Origin: Favolaschia claudopus
Lineage: Eukaryota > Basidiomycota > Agaricomycetes > Agaricales > Mycenaceae
Length of the DNA stretch: 64,000 nt
Assembly (NCBI GenBank): GCA_037176885.1
Contig: JAWWNJ010000183.1
Coordinates: forward strand, 248,001 to 312,000
Direction: 5' to 3'
Of this stretch, positions 45,071 to 53,967 are shown in pieces. Below the pieces are notes generated by a model that was not told the origin of the DNA, did no database searches, and saw only the letters and a list, made by a program, of their open reading frames with translations. Position 1 is the first letter of the stretch; each line of letters starts with the position of its first letter. Position numbers and translations under genes: made by a program.

Positions 45071-48000
45071 ATGTCTCTTAAATACCGTACGGAAGGGAAA
45101 CGGACCGCTTCAGAGGGTGCTCAAGGTAACAAGAGGACCCTATCCGATGAAGTGGCGGCCGTCGGCGCGGCCTTCGACACGTCTGTCGGGGACGCCAACC
45201 AATTAGAAGCCTCGGTGAGCAGCAAATCTCACCATAAATCCTCAGAACACCACGCTTCCGAGTCCACTCTGGCAGGGAAGTGGGGATTGCCTGTTGATGA
45301 AGTGGCGGCTTCTACGGGCGCGAAGTTGACGCGAAGCACGCGGTCAAACTTGCCCAAGCGCCTTGAGCTCTCCGGCACTTCTGGTGTCGTGCATGACTCG
45401 GCTGCTCGTATTAATCAGCGCTTAGAGCTCTCGGGTTCCGCAGGAACCGCGAACGACTCAGCTGCTAAGCGCCTTGAGCTCTCCGGCACCTCTGGTGCTG
45501 CGAATGACTCGGCTGCTTCAATTCTCGCTGCGAGCGGAGAACTACAGCCAGGGAGCCTCCCTGGTGTAGACCAGAACGCGTTAACGACGCATTCCTCTCC
45601 GCGCATTCGCCGGTCAGAGCTGGAAGAATATCTTGAGGACTTCCACAATAGAATTGGAGATGAAAGCAGTTTGTCAGAATTATCTGAGTCCGAGTCAGAG
45701 GCCGAGGAAATCTTCGCACCTGCTGTGGTTCAAACCAAGGAATGGACTGTGGTTGGAAATAAGGCAGATTTTGCGGCGGAGGGCGGGAAGAAAGCTAAGG
45801 AATATGTTCCGTTGAATAACATGAACACGGACAATAAGTTCTTCCCCACCTGGTTTGATTTAGACTTTGAATCAACTCGGGAGTTTGAGACGGCGCCATT
45901 TATCCCTGAGTTTCCAGTTCTTGATACGAAACTCTTTGGGAATATCTTCGAAGAATTGAGTGACAATGAAGATGTAATTGGACTATTCGTTAATGACTCA
46001 CCTTCGGATGATTCGGACTCTGAACTTTCCGAGAACGAGTTGAATGCCGCAGTACAGGCGGCTCTTCTCGATCATTATAAGAACTCGAAGGTCACTGACC
46101 TGGGAATGGGTCGGAGGGCGGGTTCTTCAAAGGTTAAACTCGGTGCAACCACGTTTGCAAAAACCGAGTATAAGGCACCTTCAGATAAACCTAAGGCAAC
46201 CTTCGTTCAAGGTTCTTCCAAAGGTAAAGGTGTGGATCAAGGGGAGAAAGGCCCCGACTACGAAAGGCTTCGTAAGCTCGCTAAGAAAGGATTAAATACC
46301 GGAAATAAGGCTGGAAAGAAAGCGCACAAGAATGTTCAGGAAAATCATCTTAAACCTGAACACTTCAAACGCGATCAGTCCGAAATTCCGAACGGCGGAT
46401 GGTTTAGGGCACGCACCGAGGAACCACAGATTCCACCGAGTCCCCCAACCTCGCCTCCGTCCTCTTCCAGCGATACCGGCAGCTCTTCGTCTTCTGACAG
46501 TTCCGACGATTCGAGTGACGAGTCGAGCTCATCTGACTCTGATTCGAGCTCTTCAAACTCGTTGTCTTCATCGGCAAAGCGTCGTAAAAGAACCCCGTCA
46601 GCGAAGCGAAAGCAGTCTACAAAGGAGCATAAGAAATTGCAGAAGGTATTCCGCTCGGTCAAAATTAAGGAACCCTTCGTATATGACGGAAAACCTGACC
46701 TTGATACATTTGACCACTGGATCTATGAAATTGACACTTGGGCAGAATGGCACGAAATTAGCGATGCCATGGCCGTGAAAGTGATGGTGAATTTCATGAC
46801 TGGCAAGGCTAGCAAGTTCTTCATGAAACATGTAGCGTTGCGGCGCAAAGACTGGACAATGAAATTAGTATATGAAGGCTTATTCAACTACTGTTTCCCA
46901 CCGGATTTCAAACTGCGCCTGCGACAAAGGTTGATGAATGCAACACAAGGCACTTATAAAGTGCGAGACTTCTTACGCGATATTGAATCTCTAGCCGTTC
47001 GCTTCCCTGACATCACGGAGCGTCAGCTTATTCAAATCTTCTGGGGAGGATTACATCAAGACCTACGTTTGCATTTAATTGGTAAAGGATTGAACCCAGA
47101 GAGTTCATCTCTGAAGAAATTAGCCAAGCACGCTACCAGGCAGGAAAGCGTCCTTGATGCGTTCAAACGCGAACAACAGGAGCTTGGAAAGCAGAATCAG
47201 CAACGGCAGTACAAGGCAAATAACACCTACAATGGGCCCAAACAGAATCAAGGGCAGTCACAGCCCAGCGCCGATCAATCTAGCAACAAGCAGAATAATG
47301 CTAAGGGCAAAGGGCCTCAGAAAGGAAATAACAACGGTGAAAAGAAGGGAAAATATACCGATCGAATTTCCAAAGAAGAACGAGACCGGTTGCGAGCGGA
47401 AGGCCGTTGTTTTACCTGCAAGGATACTGGGCATGAGAGCCGCAACTGTCCGGAAAGACAAACGGCTAAAGCCCCCAACCTTAAAGCGGGATCAGTCCAC
47501 TTTTCTGCGGTTGAAAACCGTGCGTCGGCAGCCCGAGAAGCAAATCTCCGTGTGGGTGCGATGGAAATATTGACCGAGGCACCTGTAATGGAGGGCGAGA
47601 AATTTCAGGAGCACCCAAGCGATGCAGCAGCGTACCTGATTGCGCTTTTCAAAAGCTTCTACGGTTCCGACGACGAGGAAAGGTTCACTACAATTGATTA
47701 TGGTAATTCCATCGAAATTACAGATTGGGAAAAACCAGAACAACCATACCTTGTACACCGCGGAAAACTCGAGAACCCAAAATTTGGTGTCGCAGACGTA
47801 CTCGCTGAAGCGGAGGAAATTGAACCGCCGAAGCGAAACGGCGCATTTCCGAGCATGGGCGAACCTGATGACGAGTACCCTGCCATCGATTGGCTTCGTA
47901 TTCGTCTCGCTTTCGCGATGGATGAACGACGATGGGCCGAATTTACACCTATTGAACGGGTTCGCGTCGAACCGCACGAACAAGGCTATCTGGTTGTTGT

Positions 48001-50959
48001 ATTGAACACTGACATCGAATTTATAGTGACTCACCATGAAATCAAGAGCCCCGAATTTGATTGTGGGTTGGTGTTGGATCGCGAATGGGAACTATTCGGT
48101 TTAGAGGCTGAATTTTCGAGTCCGGAATGGGAGACGAACAATCTTGTCCTTGGATTATGCGCAGCTCAGCCTGTAAAAGATAAGGTACCTGGATTTCGTC
48201 GCAAACAGCAGAGAAAAGGGTCCACTTACCGAGAACAATTAGATGCAATAGAACGAAATGCAATGGCACCTCGCGACTTCAAACGCAGATCTCCAAAGCC
48301 AATTGTTGTAGAGATCGTGATCAACGGACAGCGCGCGCGGGCATTGCTGGATACCGGTTCAATGGCGGACTTTATTTCGACTAAATTGGTTGATCAGTTA
48401 AGGTTGCGGAAAGATATATTAGCCAAACCCGTAACGGTTCAACTTGCTGTACATGGTTCCCGTTCACAAATCAACGCGTCAACTGTTGTAAATATGAAAT
48501 ATCAGGATATTGACGGTGAAAGGCGGTTCGATATAGCGAACCTAGATAGCTACGACGTTATCTTGGGCACGCCTTTTATCTTTCAACACAAGCTGGCAAT
48601 CGGGATGAATCCAACACGGATAACCGTCGGTTCAAATGTTCCAACCGAGATGCGGGGCCCTGAAATCTCGACGGTTGAGTCTGCAGCGGCCGATATATTT
48701 GCGGAGGATCTGGAGAGAATCAGACAATCTCTTCGAGAGGAAGCAGCAGATTTGTGCCCAGATACAGCGGATACGGACTTACCTCCATTCCGTGCGGTAA
48801 ACCATTCCATCCCGTTGAAAGACGAATCCTTGGTGCATAAATGGCGACCTTCTAAATGTCCTGAAGCATTGAAAAATGTTTGGCGCAAGAAGAAGGAAAC
48901 TTACATGAAATCGGGGCGATGGCGTATGGCATCTGGCGGGAACGCGTCGGCAATGTTGATTCTTCCCAAGCCAGTAAAGGAAGACGGCGTCGTCCGGATT
49001 AGGACTGTGGTCGATAAGCGTGCGCAAAATGATAATACTGTTAAAATTGCGGCACCTTTACCCGACATTCACGCCATCTTGCGGAACGTCGTAAGACATC
49101 CTTATCGGACCCTAGTTGATGGCAAGGACTTCTATGAGCAAATTCGGGTCGTTCCAGAGCACGTCTCACGCACCTTGTTCAATACACCCGATGGAACCAT
49201 GGAAAGTTTAGTTCTTCAGCAAGGAGACTGCAACGGGCCGGCAACTTGCCAAACTCTGATGAACCATATCTTCAGTGCATACATCGGTGTTTTTATGGAT
49301 GTTTACCTGGATGATATCATCATTTATTCGGACACTGTCGAGGAGCACATCAAACATATCAGAATGGTCTTCGACGTGTTAAGGAAGGAGAAATTGTACC
49401 TGTCCGCGGATAAAATGCAATTTTTCGCAGAGAAATTGAAGATCTTGGGACATGTCATCGACGAACATGGGATATTAATGGACCCCCATAAGGTTGATGC
49501 TATCGCGAACTGGAAAACTCCGACGAACAAAGACTTACTTGGAAGTTTTCTCGGTGCCGTCGGTTACTTGGCCGATGATTGTCCTGGAATCCGTATTCCT
49601 ATGGGAATTCTCACACCATTAACAGGTGAGAAACGATGGAATTGGGGACATACCGAGCAGCGTGCCTTCGAAGAAGTCAAGCAGATTGTTCAAAGTTGGC
49701 GAGATCACCACCGAGTATCTCTTGATTATTCCGACACCGCCGAAGCTATCAATTTGGTGACGGATGCTTGTTGTACGGGGGCTAGCGGGTATGTAAGCCA
49801 AGGAAACGACTTAAAAGCCGCTAAGATTGTCGCATTTTGGTCAGGGAAATTCAATTCGGCACAGCAGAATTATCCCGTACATGAACAGGAATTATTGGCT
49901 ATTGTTGAATCATTGAAAAGATTCCGGGGACTGTTGCACGGTGCAAAATTCCGCATATCGACAGACCATAGAGCTCTTGAACACTTGATGCAGCAGAGAA
50001 ATTTGTCGCCCAGGCAGCACAGATGGCTCGATATACTCAATGAGTTCAATTTCACGATACATTATATTCCGGGAGAAACAAATATATTCGCGGATGCTTT
50101 ATCGAGAATATACAGTGCTGAACCAGCCGGAGTAGTACGAGCTCCAAGTGAGTATGTGGGAAATGACCAGGGAGACTCGGAGCCAGAGACTGTCGACTCA
50201 GATTTAGATGATGAGGTGGCACTGTCGGCACCGATCTATACCGGGGCGACAGCTGTTCTGGAGGGCGCGCCACGTAGGTCTTCACGATTGGCGAAACTAT
50301 CGGCGGGTAATCGAACGTATGGCGGACCAAGGAGACGTCAGAAAGTTGATCCTGCGGACGCAGCGGTAGAGGAAGAGCCAGAATATCCACGTGTCGATGA
50401 TGTGGAAGACCTGTCACTTCCTATTTTGGTTCCGGAACGAGAAACCGATCAGTCGGAGACAACGGAAGCAAATCCCGTCCAGCCAAAGAAGCAAAAGGCT
50501 GTGCAGACGGAATTACAAGGTGTTCTTACCGCTGGCGACCTCGGATTGCCCTTACCTCACGGATTGAAGTACAGATATAACGAGGACTCTTTCTTTCGAG
50601 ATATTCTCAAAGCTCCAAATGAGTACAGAGATTTTCAGGAACGAGACGGCCTTGTATTCAAAAATAGGGACGGAATCGAGGTGCTATGTGTACCCGATGT
50701 CAAAATTGGCGCCCGCAGCGTACGAGAAATTTTGATCAAGCACGCTCATTCCCTTTTGGCACATCTGGGATCACGAAAAACCCTGGAATTTCTCCGTCAA
50801 GAGGAATGTAAGGGCGGAGTCCCAATATCAATGATCCGTATTTTGTTCCACTTCGGCATTCGCCGAAGTTCAAGTCGTCGTGTTCGATTTCGTGTCTCTT
50901 CGTGTCCCCACGTAGAGACACGTCCTTTTGACTCATTCCTTACTCCATTCAGTATGTAG
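45071..50959 (+). CDS. Gag-Pol polyprotein lacking integrase core
   Basis: 1962 codons in one frame. Order: a Ser/Asp-rich N-terminus with a repeated LELSG-type motif (residues about 95-150); a capsid-like segment (residues 535-690); a CCHC zinc knuckle near residue 780 (CFTCKDTGHESRNC); an aspartic protease with LLDTGSMADFIS near 1094; reverse transcriptase with VDKRAQND, GDCNGPATCQ and the YLDD active site near 1412; RNase H with VTDACCTGASGY near 1563 and TDHRALEHL; and a chromovirus-style linker. It ends with only the HHCC start of integrase (HAHSLLAHLG, near 1890) before entering the 3' LTR, so the last 50 residues are LTR-derived. Gag and Pol share one frame, as in several fungal gypsy lineages. 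Confidence 0.92.
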   Translation: MSLKYRTEGKRTASEGAQGNKRTLSDEVAAVGAAFDTSVGDANQLEASVSSKSHHKSSEHHASESTLAGKWGLPVDEVAASTGAKLTRSTRSNLPKRLELSGTSGVVHDSAARINQRLELSGSAGTANDSAAKRLELSGTSGAANDSAASILAASGELQPGSLPGVDQNALTTHSSPRIRRSELEEYLEDFHNRIGDESSLSELSESESEAEEIFAPAVVQTKEWTVVGNKADFAAEGGKKAKEYVPLNNMNTDNKFFPTWFDLDFESTREFETAPFIPEFPVLDTKLFGNIFEELSDNEDVIGLFVNDSPSDDSDSELSENELNAAVQAALLDHYKNSKVTDLGMGRRAGSSKVKLGATTFAKTEYKAPSDKPKATFVQGSSKGKGVDQGEKGPDYERLRKLAKKGLNTGNKAGKKAHKNVQENHLKPEHFKRDQSEIPNGGWFRARTEEPQIPPSPPTSPPSSSSDTGSSSSSDSSDDSSDESSSSDSDSSSSNSLSSSAKRRKRTPSAKRKQSTKEHKKLQKVFRSVKIKEPFVYDGKPDLDTFDHWIYEIDTWAEWHEISDAMAVKVMVNFMTGKASKFFMKHVALRRKDWTMKLVYEGLFNYCFPPDFKLRLRQRLMNATQGTYKVRDFLRDIESLAVRFPDITERQLIQIFWGGLHQDLRLHLIGKGLNPESSSLKKLAKHATRQESVLDAFKREQQELGKQNQQRQYKANNTYNGPKQNQGQSQPSADQSSNKQNNAKGKGPQKGNNNGEKKGKYTDRISKEERDRLRAEGRCFTCKDTGHESRNCPERQTAKAPNLKAGSVHFSAVENRASAAREANLRVGAMEILTEAPVMEGEKFQEHPSDAAAYLIALFKSFYGSDDEERFTTIDYGNSIEITDWEKPEQPYLVHRGKLENPKFGVADVLAEAEEIEPPKRNGAFPSMGEPDDEYPAIDWLRIRLAFAMDERRWAEFTPIERVRVEPHEQGYLVVVLNTDIEFIVTHHEIKSPEFDCGLVLDREWELFGLEAEFSSPEWETNNLVLGLCAAQPVKDKVPGFRRKQQRKGSTYREQLDAIERNAMAPRDFKRRSPKPIVVEIVINGQRARALLDTGSMADFISTKLVDQLRLRKDILAKPVTVQLAVHGSRSQINASTVVNMKYQDIDGERRFDIANLDSYDVILGTPFIFQHKLAIGMNPTRITVGSNVPTEMRGPEISTVESAAADIFAEDLERIRQSLREEAADLCPDTADTDLPPFRAVNHSIPLKDESLVHKWRPSKCPEALKNVWRKKKETYMKSGRWRMASGGNASAMLILPKPVKEDGVVRIRTVVDKRAQNDNTVKIAAPLPDIHAILRNVVRHPYRTLVDGKDFYEQIRVVPEHVSRTLFNTPDGTMESLVLQQGDCNGPATCQTLMNHIFSAYIGVFMDVYLDDIIIYSDTVEEHIKHIRMVFDVLRKEKLYLSADKMQFFAEKLKILGHVIDEHGILMDPHKVDAIANWKTPTNKDLLGSFLGAVGYLADDCPGIRIPMGILTPLTGEKRWNWGHTEQRAFEEVKQIVQSWRDHHRVSLDYSDTAEAINLVTDACCTGASGYVSQGNDLKAAKIVAFWSGKFNSAQQNYPVHEQELLAIVESLKRFRGLLHGAKFRISTDHRALEHLMQQRNLSPRQHRWLDILNEFNFTIHYIPGETNIFADALSRIYSAEPAGVVRAPSEYVGNDQGDSEPETVDSDLDDEVALSAPIYTGATAVLEGAPRRSSRLAKLSAGNRTYGGPRRRQKVDPADAAVEEEPEYPRVDDVEDLSLPILVPERETDQSETTEANPVQPKKQKAVQTELQGVLTAGDLGLPLPHGLKYRYNEDSFFRDILKAPNEYRDFQERDGLVFKNRDGIEVLCVPDVKIGARSVREILIKHAHSLLAHLGSRKTLEFLRQEECKGGVPISMIRILFHFGIRRSSSRRVRFRVSSCPHVETRPFDSFLTPFSM

Positions 50960-51134
50960 TATCAAGTATATAAGCTAGATAGGTTGTACAAGTAAGTAGC
51001 ATTCTTCGAATCGAGACTCTTCACTACGTATATCAGCGAACCCTCAAGAATCTCGACTCACAACAACTCTCAATCTCTCGTGTGTCGCTGACCATTCTAG
51101 TCTTCAAGTAAGCAAGAATCTAGGCGACCTCACA
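50807..51134 (+). repeat. 3' LTR of the gypsy element
   Basis: This copy equals the 5' LTR. It directly abuts truncated integrase codons, marking an internal deletion that removed the catalytic integrase region and the usual polypurine tract. Confidence 0.93.
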
Positions 51135-51300
51135 CGTGATACCCGCTTCCGTTGCCTGGAGCTTGAGGTAGGCTTTTACGCACCCTCAAAACCCGACCTT
51201 GAAGGTCGATTTGTCAGCAAAACGTATGTACCTCAGGTGAAGTAAGCACGAAATAGCCTTAAAACGACGGTTGTAGCCAGGTATGGCTGGCATCGTGGAT

Positions 51301-51361
51301 ATTGAAAATAATTCCAACGGCTACATACAAGACATGAGACTATATACCAGCACCAGGGGTG
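51301..51361 (-). repeat. Right terminal inverted repeat of the KDZ element
   Basis: Read on the minus strand from 51361 it begins CACCCCTGGTGCTGG, then TATATAG (51346-51340) and TAGCCGT (51323-51317), matching the left end in order and spacing. Confidence 0.75.
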
Positions 51362-51845
51362 AAGGCAAAGCTGGTGAGGCGATTCTCGAAACATCATGCG
51401 TCTGAACGAAACCTGCTCACGTTCTTAGGCAATTCCTCGAACTGCTGCACCGGTAAGGCTTTTCTCTCCCGGAGATTGGAATCTTCACCGAAACGCGACA
51501 GGTTCTTTCAGCTCTCAAGCATCCTGCCCAACCTCAGGTAGATTTCATCCATTGATCCTCATTTTGTTTTCTAAATTTCCCGACGTATAGGTGTTGACCA
51601 TTACAATTACTTCAGTGAGTTACAATCATTCACCGGCACCATTGAAGGTGACCATTCATGCTCAATCGCTCACCATCCTTCATCTTCATCTTCTTTTTTC
51701 TTAAGAAAAAAGCTGTCCAAACTGCTTTGCCTATGCGTTTGACGAGCCAAGCGGCAACACTGTTTTTCAATGCTCCAAAGACATGGAGAACGGTACACTG
51801 GTTGAATATACCTTGACTTTTTGCCCCGATCCCTCCGCTTTGTAG
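51362..51845 (+). pseudogene. Thaumatin-like protein gene, 3' part
   Basis: This continues the gene that starts at 18328. After the target duplication the interrupted exon ends at 51373 (donor GTGAGG). Further exons are 51429-51452 (GNSSNCC), 51503-51538 (SSQASCPTS), 51591-51614 (VDHYNYF) and 51706-51845 (SCPNCFAYAFDEPSG to CPDPSAL and stop). Exon sizes and phases match the intact paralogue, for example the 36-nt exon. All splice sites look functional. Cys residues of the thaumatin fold are retained, so only the insertion disrupts the gene. Confidence 0.9.
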
Positions 51846-52187
51846 AAATATTTGGCAGACATTTTTTTTCTGGGTTGAAATGACGGGGTAGAAGGATGTC
51901 TGTATCAAGGGTGTAACCCAGTATCTTAAATCAAATTTTCTGTCTATGACGGGCGACGCGACCGTGTTGCTATGTTCTGTTGACGCGATTTCGTGACTAA
52001 TTTGATCCGCCAGTGAGATCCGTGATGCGCGTTGATGCGCATCGATTGCCGTGTTCGATTCTTGGTGTCGTGATTCAAAGCGATTCAATAATGCTCAATT
52101 CTGTTCAGTTGAATGACATGACTGTAGCACTCATTAAGTTTTTGAATCTAACCAGGCAGACCGTGACGCAGTAGTATCTAACTCCTT
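51846..52187. other. Convergent intergenic interval
   Basis: Separates the stop codons of the thaumatin-like gene (+) and the isochorismatase-family gene (-). Nothing else is recognised. Confidence 0.5.
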
Positions 52188-53442
52188 TCAAGGGACAGAC
52201 AATGCTGGGATGATATCGGTGGAATTGGTTCTCCATCCATTCAACGCCGCGTTGAAGTCAACCATTCCCGTTGCAGCCGTTGGACTGGTCGTCGCTGAGA
52301 TATCGTCCACCAAAATGACATCGTAGCCTTTGTAGTACGAGCTGCGCCGGCGCAGGTGAGTAAAATGTTGGACTCTATATGCAAAGACTCACTCCAATAG
52401 TGTTCCCCAGACGCATTGATCGATGTTCACGCCGCCAAAGAATAATGTTGTGATCATATTATCTTGAAGAAAAGTTTGCATCGGGGTGGAGGTTCCTCAC
52501 ATTCCGGAAAGACGATCTAAATATTCGTCAGCCCATCATTTACGGTGAGAGAAACAGTCAACGAAACATACTTTTGTTGAAGTAGAAGTCAGTTCCATTT
52601 GCAACGCCGCCAACCTGTTCATCAAGAAGGTCTCCAAACGGTTGTGCGTTCCAGCTACCACGCATCAACTTTCTGCCAACGCTGATATTCCCTTGAATCG
52701 TTCCCATATCTGAGCCGAATGAGGTCGCGGAGGTGCCGTCGCTGGAGAAGCCTCTCTGTCATGAACAAAGTTTACCGAAAAGAGACCTAAATAATGGGAA
52801 TGACGACGCATACAAAAAACGCCGGCGGCATAGTGGTCACTGGCGCACCGAGTTAGTCATTTCATCCAATTTGAACCTACCGACCAGCCGAAATGAGGAA
52901 AACTCACAATCAAAGTCAGTCAGCCCCCAGTTCGTCCATAAAACCTTAATTCCGTTAGCACGGAAAGCGTGAATCATATTGATAGTCGTTGCTGCCAGTC
53001 TCTCAGTATCATTCTCAGAACTCCAAGATATACATACGAACGAGCGCTCGACCAAGCGGATCACCACCCAATTCGGGATGCTGTGGAAATAGATTTATCG
53101 AGTAAAATTTTTCTTTCATAGACTGTGGACGTACGAGGAAGAAATTCTGCATATCAATAATCACCATTGCGCTCGCAGCAGGCTGAATCGTAACGTTTCC
53201 AGCGGGATGTGGCAACGGTAGTGTTATCGTATTGGTATGGTTTCCTCGAGTGAGCTGAATTATCTGTCGTGAATTCCAGGCAGCATAAGTTGAAATTATG
53301 TAACTCTCACATCCCACCCATCTTGCGTTTTAGTCCAGAAATTGAACGGGTTTCCGAAGGTGATGTTATTAGGGTTAATCAACTGAGCGTTTGCGCAGCC
53401 GTACGAGACGGCAAAGGGCAGGAGATATCGGCGCAATTTCAT
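52188..53442 (-). CDS. Isochorismatase-family cysteine hydrolase
   Basis: A multi-exon gene starting at 53442 with a likely signal peptide (MKLRRYLLPFAVSYGCANAQ). The catalytic fold is clear: the Asp strand (AMVIIDMQNFFL), HPELGGDPLGRALVR, HAFRANGIKVLWTNWG, a basic residue in FYFNKNRLSG and the nucleophile Cys in FFGGVNIDQCVWGT, followed by YDVILVDDISATTSP. Asp-Lys-Cys is the triad of isochorismatase-like amidohydrolases; fungal members act on varied amides or pyruvyl ethers, so the substrate is open. Short introns interrupt it about six times and the exons join without frame loss where checked. The start codon faces away from the thaumatin-like gene; the two genes converge. Confidence 0.85.
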
Positions 53443-53967
53443 TTTTGACGTAGATGGGATGACACGGGAGCAACGTCAACCCGCGTTCGAAAGTGCTTAC
53501 TTATATACCTATCTCGCTGGAAGTCTTATCTGTGTAAGAAGCGTAAAACGTCTTCTCTCTGCGGTGAGACTCCACATGCGGGTCAGATGAGCACGGTGAA
53601 TGCGGGAGAAAGGAGAGCCGCACGCACTATTTAAAGAGAGACTGCATTTCATTGGAAAGGGCGACAGTGTGCGGGAGAAAGTCAGAAGTCGAGGTATTCC
53701 AGTCTAGATGTAACAAAAAAGACCGTTGGCAGGAATGCTGTACCCGCCGAGCTGAAAATTGAACTGCAAAGCCAAATGCTACAGAGCTGCAGCGCTGGTT
53801 GTAACTTGTACGGGCTGTACCTGCGAATTCTGTGGAGACATCTCCTAGACCAAGGTCATCGTTTATATGCTGAAATTGAGAGAATTGTCTGAAACTGTGG
53901 ATATTAATCACTGGAGCATATTCGCTCGATGCCAAAAAAATGTTAAACTAGCCTCCAAGACTCTAGA
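53443..53967. other. Intergenic, promoter side of the hydrolase gene
   Basis: No gene is recognised between the isochorismatase-family start (53442) and the MYND gene stop (53968). Confidence 0.45.

Larger units (their letters stand above)
44637..51134 (+). mobile_element. Ty3/gypsy LTR retrotransposon, integrase-deleted
   Basis: A 6.5-kb element bounded by CGTGA duplications (44632-44636 and 51135-51139). Its 328-bp LTRs (44637-44964, 50807-51134) begin TGTAAGGGCGG, end CTCACA, contain a TATATAA box, and show no difference by eye. One long frame encodes Gag, protease, reverse transcriptase and RNase H. The integrase is lost: its zinc-binding start is followed directly by the 3' LTR. No convincing tRNA primer site follows the 5' LTR, and the polypurine tract is weak (AAGAGGAA). 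Identical LTRs mean it is the youngest or among the youngest insertions here. Confidence 0.93.
41035..51239. mobile_element. Nested TIR element with 8-bp target duplication
   Basis: Flanked by perfect AAGTAAGC repeats (41027-41034 and 51240-51247). Its inverted ends read CAGCTAAGGTACCAACGTTT left and CACCTGAGGTACATACGTTT right, continuing through TGACAAATCGACCTTCAAGG and CTCAAGCTC for over 100 bp. The right inverted repeat was split by the gypsy element at 44637-51134; without it the element is about 3.7 kb. The interior (41140-44630) is dense in CCGCCG/CGGCGG and CGTCG motifs and has only short overlapping frames, so it is non-autonomous. An 8-bp duplication fits hAT or KDZ/Zisupton-type transposition; the superfamily is unresolved. 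Confidence 0.82.
20951..51361 (+). mobile_element. Giant KDZ-type DNA transposon with cargo genes
   Basis: This 30.4-kb insertion sits inside an exon of the thaumatin-like gene. It is bordered by AAGGCAA direct repeats (20944-20950 and 51362-51368; an eighth base differs). Its ends are imperfect inverted repeats, with CCCTAGTCCTAATATATAG left and CCCTGGTGCTGGTATATAG right, and shared TATATAG and TAGCCGT blocks at matching distances from each tip. Skipping from 20950 to 51369 restores the exon, its donor site and the reading frame, as in the paralogue. It encodes a full KDZ transposase near the right end plus about eight cargo genes. Subtracting the nested SINE and TIR/LTR insertions leaves about 19.4 kb. 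KDZ (Kyakuja, Dileera, Zisupton) is an established DDE transposon superfamily in fungi; assignment of these ends to it is inference from position. Confidence 0.88.

Noticed and set aside
20951..51361. Starship-type giant element
   Set aside because: No tyrosine recombinase (DUF3435) gene is seen; the only complete transposase is KDZ, and terminal inverted repeats are present.
18328..51845. The two thaumatin-like parts as separate truncated paralogues
   Set aside because: They are complementary with no overlap, share strand, break at the same codon, and have matching AAGGCAA flanks; a single split gene is simpler.
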